Below are positions 1-7,019 of a DNA stretch of 64,000 bases, piece after piece. The stretch covers positions 22,638 through 86,637 of the forward strand of contig CAMMNN010000011.1 of the NCBI GenBank assembly GCA_946498245.1, written 5' to 3'. This DNA comes from an uncultured Clostridium sp. Its GTDB lineage: Bacteria > Bacillota > Clostridia > Lachnospirales > Lachnospiraceae. Each line of letters begins with the position of its first letter. Within the stretch, counting starts at the first letter, position 1. The notes under the pieces were generated by a model that saw only the letters and a program-made list of their open reading frames with translations, had not been told where the DNA came from and made no database searches. The position numbers and the translations under genes are program-made.

Positions 1-1724
1 CGGATACAGGGGTGGTGCTTGCGGAGCTGTTTGCATGGCTGGGACAGATCCAGATGTTTGAAGGGCGGCAGATTACAAAAGAGCATGAAATGCAGTACCT
101 GCGCCTGATGGGAATCAGAGGGCTTACCAGGCGGCCCGCCTCTGTGTGGCTGACGGCGGATACAGAGGGAAGCGTAAGGATACCGGCGGGGTTTCAGGTG
201 CGGGCCGGTGAAGTGTGTTTTGAAACAGAAGAAGAGTATACAGTGACAGAGCATATTTTTAAAACCCTGCGGTTTCCGGCCAGAGGGGGAGATCAGGCTT
301 TAGAAGGAAACTGGATAGAGGAAGGCAGAGGGATCCGGATCCGGCCTTTTGGAGAAGAACCAAGGCCTGGGGCAGTCTTTGTTATGGAATTAAAGAATCC
401 TCTTCCCTTGGGGAGGCGGCAGCTTCTGTATCTGGAAACAGGCCGCAGGCCCTGGGGAATAGAGGGGGATTTCGGGCAGGAAGGATTTTACCCACTGGCT
501 GAAATGGAGATGGAATACCGGACGGAAAAGGGGTGGCAAAAGGTCAGAAAAGGAAAAGACGGAACCTGGAGTCTCCTTTGGGACGGGGCCATGGAATTTT
601 GGCTGGAAGAGCCTATGAGCCGGGAGAAACCGGCTCTCCGTCTGGTTTTAGGCAGGTACGATTATCTGGAACCGCCCTGCATCTTGCGCCTTAGTCTGGC
701 AATGTTTCCGGCCAGACAGGCAGAAACCCTGAATCAAAAATGGGAAATGACAGGAAACGGGCTGCCGGATCAGACATTCGACCTGGGCGAAGAAGGGCTG
801 ATAACAGAATCCGGAGGAAAGAACCCTTTGCGGGTATGGGTTCAAAATCCTCTGAATCAGGCGGAAATGGAGGAGTGGAATCAGGCGGAATATTTTTATT
901 TTGCATCTCCGGACTCAAAAATATTTCAGATAGAAAAGGGCGTTCTGAAATTCGGAAATGGTTTTTGGGGAATGGCCCCGGAAGGAAAGATTCTGGCAGA
1001 AGGGGGAGCTAAAACTTTAGGAAGTTTGGGAAATGTCCAGGCCGGAAGTATCCGGCAGACAGCGGAACTCCCCGAGGGATTAAAAGCCGTTTTTAACGAA
1101 AAAGCGGCTTTTGGAGGAATGGAGGAGGAAAGTTTACGGGAAGCAGTCAGACGAAAACAAGAGGAAAGACGCCAAAAGAAGAGGGCCGTTACCTTTCAGG
1201 ATTATGAGGAAATGGCAAAATCCATTCCCGGCATTGACATAGACGCCGCCCGGGCTTTTGCCGATCCCAAAAGGCCGGGAACAGTGGTTTTGGTAGTAAA
1301 GCCTAAAACCAGGGAGGGCCGTGGGCGGTTAAATGAGGCCATTAAGATCAATTTGAAACGGTATTTTGAAAGAAAGCGCCTTTTGGGAACACAGATGGTG
1401 TTTTCCTCTCCTGTTTACGCCGAAGTTCATGTCTTTTGCAGGGCCATAGTAAAGGCAGGCTGGCGTCAGGGCCGGGAATTGATCCGGGAAGCTATCCGGC
1501 ATTGGATAGAAGAAAAAAAGATTGGGGAGCCGGCTCTTTTAGGGGAGCTGGCAGGCGTTTTGGGGGCTCTGGAATGCCTGGAAGAAATCGAGTCTCTGTA
1601 TCTGGACGGCAGGCCGGGAAGCAGAAACGAAAGGGGCGATTTTATGGTAGCAGGGAATGTTCAGATATATCCCGGACAGATAGAAGTGACTGCCGCTGCA
1701 GGCCGGGGAAGGGATAGGACATGA
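1..1724 (+). CDS. Baseplate J-like protein of a contractile injection system (5' truncated)
   Basis: Structural wedge protein of a phage-tail-like baseplate, equivalent in role to P2 gpJ / Afp11. The reading frame is open to the left edge (codons from base 3), and the visible N-terminus DTGVVLAELFAWLGQIQ is an internal motif of this family, so the true start lies upstream and the GTG at 12 is not the start. A middle IPAG-type beta region is followed by a C-terminal Baseplate_J-like segment (residues roughly 365-560: YEEMAKSIPGI, then a repeated ferredoxin-like part). The stop overlaps the next gene's ATG by 4 bases (ATGA), showing translational coupling. Family assignment is firm; which baseplate paralogue it is (TIGR02243-like) is inferred. 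Confidence 0.85.
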   Translation, partial: DTGVVLAELFAWLGQIQMFEGRQITKEHEMQYLRLMGIRGLTRRPASVWLTADTEGSVRIPAGFQVRAGEVCFETEEEYTVTEHIFKTLRFPARGGDQALEGNWIEEGRGIRIRPFGEEPRPGAVFVMELKNPLPLGRRQLLYLETGRRPWGIEGDFGQEGFYPLAEMEMEYRTEKGWQKVRKGKDGTWSLLWDGAMEFWLEEPMSREKPALRLVLGRYDYLEPPCILRLSLAMFPARQAETLNQKWEMTGNGLPDQTFDLGEEGLITESGGKNPLRVWVQNPLNQAEMEEWNQAEYFYFASPDSKIFQIEKGVLKFGNGFWGMAPEGKILAEGGAKTLGSLGNVQAGSIRQTAELPEGLKAVFNEKAAFGGMEEESLREAVRRKQEERRQKKRAVTFQDYEEMAKSIPGIDIDAARAFADPKRPGTVVLVVKPKTREGRGRLNEAIKINLKRYFERKRLLGTQMVFSSPVYAEVHVFCRAIVKAGWRQGRELIREAIRHWIEEKKIGEPALLGELAGVLGALECLEEIESLYLDGRPGSRNERGDFMVAGNVQIYPGQIEVTAAAGRGRDRT

Positions 1725-2815
1725 GCTATTTCGTATGGAATAAGGAACTGGATTTTCTCAGGGGATACAGTGATAATACCGTTTACTTTCAGGGAAGCCT
1801 GAGGCTTAAAAATCCCTTTGAAGGGGGAGAAGGAATCTATGTGTCCAGGATCATGGACGTCGGAGAGGGACGGATTCTGTGGCGCAGGCTGGAGGCGGAC
1901 TTTGAAATCCGGGAAAATCAGCAGATTTGGATTACGATTTACTCAGCAGATGAGAGCCCCTCTTTGGAGGAAGCAAGAAAACGGTTTGAAGAAAGGGGAA
2001 TGGCGGGCCTTTTGGCTTTTTTCCGGCCCTTTGCCTGTGTGGAAGGGGAACTGGAACGCTGTATGCCGCTGTATGAAGCCAAAGGCCGCTGCCTGTGGTT
2101 TTCTGCGGCCCTGAGAGGGCTGGGCGGCGGCCCCGGGCTTTCTTCTCTCGCCTTTTATTTTGGAGGCAGATCATGGACTCAGTATCTTCCGGAACTTTAT
2201 CAGAACCTTCCGGGAGCTGTGCTGGAACGATATTTGGAGATTTTTCAGGGGATTTATGAGGAAACAGAGAGAAAAATCAGAGAGGCCCCGGCCCTTCTGA
2301 CCATAGAAAAGACGGATCGGATTTACCTGGAATGGCTGGCAGACTGGATGGGAATCCAGGAAGTTTCAGCTTGGAAAACGGAAAATCTCAGGCGGTATTT
2401 GCCGGAGGCAGCGGAAATCTCCTTGCTTTTGGGAACCAGGGAAGGGCTGAAACGCCTGACAGAATTGTACTTAGGCGAGGACGTCTATATTGAAGAATCC
2501 TGGGAGGAGCCCCGGGTGACGGTAGCCGTAAGGGCGGAGGCGGTGCCGGACTCCAAAGCCCATCAGGCCCTTTTGCAAATTGTAAAAAGGGGCTGTCCGG
2601 CTGGGGTGAGGGCGGAGATTGTACTCCTTCACCCGTATACGTTTTTGGGGAAAACAAGCTATTTGGGGATCAATACCGTTTTAACGCCCTGCAGGGAAGG
2701 GATTCTGGATCAGAACGCTTTTATTCCAGCAGCCACAGTAGGCAGCAGAAAAGAGGAGGAAAAGAGAGATGGAGAAAATTCACTGGACGCCTTTTATCAG
2801 GAACCGGTATTTTAA
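1721..2815 (+). CDS. Phage tail protein I / baseplate wedge protein (Afp12-like)
   Basis: Predicted baseplate component that joins gpJ to the tail periphery. About 150 N-terminal residues form an unrecognised beta-rich domain; residues about 155-300 hold the tail protein I region (YLPELYQ, then LEIFQGIYEETERKI and LEWLADWMGI, followed by a LLGTREGLKRL helix). This helix-rich layout is typical of TIGR02242/P2 gpI-like proteins of injection systems. The start is fixed by the ATGA overlap with the J gene. The last 47 bases overlap the following gene, unusually long for this operon but supported by a good ribosome binding site for the downstream ORF. Confidence 0.8.
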   Translation: MSYFVWNKELDFLRGYSDNTVYFQGSLRLKNPFEGGEGIYVSRIMDVGEGRILWRRLEADFEIRENQQIWITIYSADESPSLEEARKRFEERGMAGLLAFFRPFACVEGELERCMPLYEAKGRCLWFSAALRGLGGGPGLSSLAFYFGGRSWTQYLPELYQNLPGAVLERYLEIFQGIYEETERKIREAPALLTIEKTDRIYLEWLADWMGIQEVSAWKTENLRRYLPEAAEISLLLGTREGLKRLTELYLGEDVYIEESWEEPRVTVAVRAEAVPDSKAHQALLQIVKRGCPAGVRAEIVLLHPYTFLGKTSYLGINTVLTPCREGILDQNAFIPAATVGSRKEEEKRDGENSLDAFYQEPVF

Positions 2816-4136
2816 CGGAAAGCTGCTGACTGCAGAGGATCTAAAGGAAGAACAAGAATACCTGGGGGCGAAACGGCGAATGCTGAGCCGGTATTTTTTC
2901 GGTGCGGGGATCGCAGCGGGGCTGGAGGTAATACCGGCAGATGATTACAGCATTTCCGTTGAAAAGGGAATGGCTTTGGACGCTTCCGGAAGAGAGATTA
3001 CAGTGGAAAGTCCGGTAATTGTCAGGCTATCGGAGCTGGACGGCTTTGAGGAAGCGGCGGAAGAAGAGGGGCTGGAAAGTATGTACCTCTGTATCGAATA
3101 CCGGGAAGAAGCCATAGAGCCTGTCCACAACCTGGGAGCGGCGGCAGATTCCAAGGGAAACGGAATGGAGTACAATAAAATCTCTGAAGGGTACCGGCTG
3201 TATGTAACAGACGACGAGCCGGCTGTCATGGAGCTGCCTGTGACAGACGGGAAGGAAGAGGACTGGAACGGGAAGCGGCCGGATCAGATAGAAAGAGGGC
3301 TGTTTCAAAAAGGCGTTTATTTGGCGCGGATTGAGCTGGTGAAAGCGGATCCTTTTTATATGATTGACGGCGTGGATTTTAGCTGCCGTACTTATTTGGG
3401 CTGCCAGCCTCTTTTTAAGGAAGCCATAAAAGCCCTGGGGGACAGGGCGGTCCGGATAGAAGAACGGCTGCAGCGGGTAGAGGAAGCCCCGTGGAGAAAA
3501 AGGCAGGCTGAGAGAGAACAGGGGATTTTAGCGGAACCGGAGGAAACCAGCCCTCTTTTATGGCAGATGTCAGAGGGCCAGGTAATGATTTCCGTGAAAG
3601 GGGGAAAACGGGAACAATGCTTTTTTTCCGGCGAGATTCCTCACGGACTGGGCCTGGGAAATGTGCAGATCCACACCAGGCTTCTCTGGGGAGACTGCCT
3701 GTACAGCGGCGCAGAGGATATTTTTCTGGAAGAGCAGGTGCCTGCGGCTGTAGGGGTCAAAGTCAACCGCAGCAAAGGAACCTTTGAAATCGGCCTGCGC
3801 CTTTTGGAAGACGCAGAGACGCCGGAAATACAGGTGGGGTGGACTGCAATGAGAAACAGGCGGCGCAATGAAGTGGAGGAAGGAGAAAAAAGGCTGTTTA
3901 TAAAACCCTCCATGGTAAATATGAAAGTTTTGGAAACCTTTGAGCTGGGAGCCGTCTGCCTAAATGTGGGAAAAGGGGAACATCTGGAATGGAAGGTTTT
4001 GACTCCGGAAGGAGGTTCCGTAGATGAAAACGGACTGTACCGCAGTCCGGCGCGGGCCGGGGTGTATCAGGTGGGAGTCTGCCTGCAAGATAATCCTCAG
4101 GTAAAGGCGTCTGTGTTTATTGTAGTAAGAAATTGA
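2769..4136 (+). CDS. Injection-system operon protein of unknown function with C-terminal Ig-like region
   Basis: Not assigned to a named family with certainty. The N-terminus (RNRYFNGKLLTAEDLKEEQ, then a glycine-rich GIAAGLEV stretch and a beta-rich segment) resembles proteins I associate with contractile injection loci, where an N(R/K)Y/F-x-G-K-LL-T motif precedes a jelly-roll-like region. Residues about 215-240 are predicted coiled coil (ALGDRAVRIEERLQRVEE). The last 80 residues (LNVGKGEHLEW, DENGLYRSP, AGVYQVGV) read as an Ig-like fold of the kind used for surface display. ATG at 2769 follows GGAGG-rich sequence. There is no signal peptide. Its place between baseplate genes suggests a structural or fibre-like role; this is inference. 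Confidence 0.6.
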   Translation: MEKIHWTPFIRNRYFNGKLLTAEDLKEEQEYLGAKRRMLSRYFFGAGIAAGLEVIPADDYSISVEKGMALDASGREITVESPVIVRLSELDGFEEAAEEEGLESMYLCIEYREEAIEPVHNLGAAADSKGNGMEYNKISEGYRLYVTDDEPAVMELPVTDGKEEDWNGKRPDQIERGLFQKGVYLARIELVKADPFYMIDGVDFSCRTYLGCQPLFKEAIKALGDRAVRIEERLQRVEEAPWRKRQAEREQGILAEPEETSPLLWQMSEGQVMISVKGGKREQCFFSGEIPHGLGLGNVQIHTRLLWGDCLYSGAEDIFLEEQVPAAVGVKVNRSKGTFEIGLRLLEDAETPEIQVGWTAMRNRRRNEVEEGEKRLFIKPSMVNMKVLETFELGAVCLNVGKGEHLEWKVLTPEGGSVDENGLYRSPARAGVYQVGVCLQDNPQVKASVFIVVRN

Positions 4137-4155
4137 AAGCCAGGAGGAACGACAG

Positions 4156-5940
4156 GTGGTAATCCAAAGCGCGGCGCGAAGCTATGAAATTATCCGGACG
4201 TGGGAAGGCAAAAAGGAATGGGCGGACTGGAGCAGTGCAAAAGCAGAAGGAAAGGAATACGCCCTGATCCGGGTAAAAGGCGAAGAAGAGATTCGCCGCC
4301 TGATTCCGCTTCTGTCAGAGATAGAAAATAGCGGCTCTGCAGAAGAATTAAAGGAGTACTTTGCAGACGGGGAAGCTTTGGTAGCCGTATTTGCGGCAAA
4401 AAAAGGGAAGACTTTTAAGGAATGGGTACAGGGAGGAGAGACAGGCAGGGAGCCTGACAGCCTGACCCGTTTTCTTCTGGGGCAGAAGATTATGGAAAGC
4501 TTGATTTTAAGAGACTTTCCGGATTTTTTGCTGCTGCAGGCGGCGTCTTTAGAGCATATTGGGGTAGACGAAAAGGGAGAACCCTTTTTTCTGTTTTCTC
4601 CTGAGGAATGGGAAGTATCTCCTGAAGATCCTGGCCGGCTCCTGACGGAGCGGCTGAAAGGTATGGCGGCTTTTTTATTGCAGGAAGAGAGGGAAAGGGG
4701 ACTCTACCCGGAACTAAAGGATTTGCTGCCTGATGAAAAAGGGGAGAAGGAAGAGGCGGATCAGACAAAAAGCTGTCAGGAAATTCTTCTTGGATATTAT
4801 GAGAAGTATATGGCTTTTCTGCCTGTTCTTATGGAAAACCGGACTTTGCAGGAGACGCCGGAACCATCGGAACCGGAGCCAAAGAAACCCGCTTTTTTCC
4901 AAACGCTGATTTTTAATAAAAAGTTCTGGAAAATTTTGGGGAAATTGACGGCGGCAGTCCTTCTTCTTTTTCTCCTATACCGGTTTCTCCCTCCTCTGTG
5001 GGAAAAGGTGATATTTCCCTACCTGGAATCCCGTTATCTGGTAAAGACCATGGCGGAAGAGGGGAAGGAAAGGGAAAATTATACGGGAGAGGTCCGCTTG
5101 ACAGATGGAGAAGGACAGATGATCTGGAGAGGGCGTTTGGAAAACGGCAGAAGGGAAGGCTATGGTACAGAATATGATTCTTCCGGACAAATCCTGTATG
5201 AAGGAACCTATGAAAAGAATAAGCGCAGCGGACAGGGGATTCTCTATGAGAAAGACGGGAATATCCGCTATATGGGAGGGTTTCTCATGGGAAGGTATGA
5301 CGGGGAAGGAAAACTGTATCAGGACGGCAAACTGATTTATAGCGGCGGCTTCAGCCTTGGTGATATGTCCGGAGAAGGAGAGGGGATCCTTTACGACTCA
5401 AACGGCCGGATAGCTTATGAGGGAGGACTGAAAAGCGGAAAGCGCCAGGGGAAGGGCACGGCCTACGAAAACGGCCAGTTGATTTATGAAGGAGATTTTA
5501 ACAATGATAAGTATGAGGGGGAAGGCAGGCTGTATTCCCCCAATACCGGGGGACTGATTTATGAGGGCGGCTTTCAGAAAGGGTGGCTTTCCGGGGAAGG
5601 CTGCCTGTATGAGCCGGCCACAGGCTACCTTTTGTATGAAGGCGGTTTCCGGCAGGGCGAATTTGACGGTGAAGGCCGGGAATACGATATGGAAAGCAAT
5701 TTGATGTATGAAGGAAACTTCCGCCTGGGCGTTTACCATGGACGGGGAACTTATTACGATACGGAAACGGGGCAGGTGCTCTTGGACGGGGAGTTTAAAA
5801 ACGGCGTTTTTGTGATGCCGGCAGAGCTTTTAGGAGAAAATCAATGGAATGTGGCCACAGAGGCCCAGGCAAGGTATATGGAAGAAAAGATCCCGGAGGA
5901 AATCCTGGGCCGGGAAATCGATGACAGAAAATACCAGTAA
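4156..5940 (+). CDS. Single-pass membrane protein with about ten MORN repeats
   Basis: Starts at GTG, preceded by AGGAGG with 8 bases spacing. Residues 1-250 are a soluble, probably cytoplasmic domain with a weak resemblance to degenerate kinase-like domains of secretion-system proteins (not proven). A membrane helix spans about 260-280 (LTAAVLLLFLLYRFLPP), with lysines on the N-side favouring N-in/C-out. Residues about 310-565 hold roughly ten MORN repeats of the pattern YEGxFxxGxxxGxG. MORN arrays bind lipids or proteins or act as rulers. Lying in the middle of the injection operon, the protein could tether the particle or its cargo to the membrane. This membrane link is unusual for a freely released extracellular particle. 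Confidence 0.75.
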   Translation: MVIQSAARSYEIIRTWEGKKEWADWSSAKAEGKEYALIRVKGEEEIRRLIPLLSEIENSGSAEELKEYFADGEALVAVFAAKKGKTFKEWVQGGETGREPDSLTRFLLGQKIMESLILRDFPDFLLLQAASLEHIGVDEKGEPFFLFSPEEWEVSPEDPGRLLTERLKGMAAFLLQEERERGLYPELKDLLPDEKGEKEEADQTKSCQEILLGYYEKYMAFLPVLMENRTLQETPEPSEPEPKKPAFFQTLIFNKKFWKILGKLTAAVLLLFLLYRFLPPLWEKVIFPYLESRYLVKTMAEEGKERENYTGEVRLTDGEGQMIWRGRLENGRREGYGTEYDSSGQILYEGTYEKNKRSGQGILYEKDGNIRYMGGFLMGRYDGEGKLYQDGKLIYSGGFSLGDMSGEGEGILYDSNGRIAYEGGLKSGKRQGKGTAYENGQLIYEGDFNNDKYEGEGRLYSPNTGGLIYEGGFQKGWLSGEGCLYEPATGYLLYEGGFRQGEFDGEGREYDMESNLMYEGNFRLGVYHGRGTYYDTETGQVLLDGEFKNGVFVMPAELLGENQWNVATEAQARYMEEKIPEEILGREIDDRKYQ

Positions 5941-5960
5941 TGGATCCGGAGGAAACGAGA

Positions 5961-6605
5961 ATGAGAGAGATGGTATTGCCCTGGTGGACGAAAAAGAAAG
6001 AAGAGCGCCGAACAATCCAGGTAAAGCAGGACGATTCGGCTGTATATTCCATCAGCAGCGCCCTGGTAAAGCTGCTGCGTCAGGGGCTGGTGCCGGATTT
6101 CGTCCATGATCGGGGGGAGATTCAGTTGTGCAGCCCCAGAGAGCCGGGAAACGCTGTTGTAGGAATATATCTTTATGATATAGAAGAAAACCGGGAAAAT
6201 CAAATCAGCGGAATGATTGGAGCAGGCGACAGTCTGTACTATCCGCCGGCAGTATTGAGGTTGCATTTCATGGTTACGGCTTATTTCCAAGGGGATTTAC
6301 GGTATCGGAGCGAAGAAGAACAGCGGATTTTAGGACGGGTCCTGCAGATTTTCCACGACAATCCCATTTTAGAAAGCGACGGGAAGGGAAGGATTTTTCA
6401 GGGGCAGTCCCGGCAAATGGCCCTGGAATATGAAAACATTAACATGGAAGAAAAAAACCGGATCTGGTCTTACCTGGGGACGCCGGGGCAGCTCTCTTTG
6501 TATTACAGTGTTTATCCGGTGATTTTGGAATCGCTGATCAGACAGCCTGTTACAAAGGTGGAGGAAGTTTTGGTTCAGACCAGACAGGAAGGAGGCAGGA
6601 GATGA
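5961..6605 (+). CDS. DUF4255 / Pvc16-like protein of contractile injection system
   Basis: Member of the DUF4255 family found in eCIS loci (Afp16/Pvc16 type), thought to act at tube or sheath termination. Conserved landmarks are the N-terminal ISSALVKLLRQ helix, a VGIYLYDIEEN strand, the PPAVLRLHFMVTAY core strand and a LGTPGQLSLYYSVYPV C-terminal segment. A longer frame begins at 5940, overlapping the previous stop by one base, but GGAGG at 5948-5952 is spaced 8 bases from the ATG at 5961, so the shorter form (214 residues) is preferred. Its stop overlaps the next ATG (ATGA). Confidence 0.75.
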   Translation: MREMVLPWWTKKKEERRTIQVKQDDSAVYSISSALVKLLRQGLVPDFVHDRGEIQLCSPREPGNAVVGIYLYDIEENRENQISGMIGAGDSLYYPPAVLRLHFMVTAYFQGDLRYRSEEEQRILGRVLQIFHDNPILESDGKGRIFQGQSRQMALEYENINMEEKNRIWSYLGTPGQLSLYYSVYPVILESLIRQPVTKVEEVLVQTRQEGGRR

Positions 6606-6991
6606 AACTTTACGTGTTCGGAGGGGCCGTTTTAACCTGCAGCTTTGGAATGGCTCCCGCCGTCTTAAATGTCCTGCCGGTTTCCAGGGTAGTTTCCGGA
6701 ACGCCTCAGGCATCTGTGGCGGATACGGTTCCGTTGGTAAATATTCCTTCTTTCGGACTGTGCAGGTGCCCGTCAAACCCTGCAGTGGCGGCGGCTACGG
6801 CGGCAGCTCTGGGGGTACTGACTCCCGCTCCCTGTATTCCCGTACCTGCCGGAGTCTGGACGCCGGGGAATCCAAAAGTACTGACAGGGGGCAAACCGGC
6901 TCTGACAGCTGACAGCAGGCTCATGTGCATATATGGCGGGACAGTTCAGATCGGGAATCCTGGGACAACGGCAGTGTCGGCCAGGGAATAA
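6602..6991 (+). CDS. PAAR-like spike tip protein (DUF4280)
   Basis: Small (129 residues) glycine/proline/valine-rich protein matching the PAAR-like DUF4280 family, the sharpened tip mounted on the VgrG-like spike of injection systems. Landmarks are GGAVLTCSFG at the N-terminus, FGLCRCPSNP in the middle, PAPCIPVPAG, and the closing MCIYGGTVQIGNPG. Several cysteines (C13, C54, C56, C78 and C109) may bind a metal at the tip, as in PAAR proteins; which ones do so is inferred. It is translationally coupled to the DUF4255 gene by a 4-base overlap. A tip gene so close to a Pvc16-like gene is a clear sign of an injection system rather than a prophage tail. Confidence 0.85.
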   Translation: MKLYVFGGAVLTCSFGMAPAVLNVLPVSRVVSGTPQASVADTVPLVNIPSFGLCRCPSNPAVAAATAAALGVLTPAPCIPVPAGVWTPGNPKVLTGGKPALTADSRLMCIYGGTVQIGNPGTTAVSARE

Positions 6992-7019
6992 GGAGGAAAA
7001 AGGCGGGAGGACGGAGCGA

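Noticed and set aside
6933..7019. N-terminal extension of the HAMP/cyclase-like protein
   Set aside because: It overlaps the PAAR-like gene, lacks a ribosome binding site and would put a charged tail before a normal N-terminal membrane helix.
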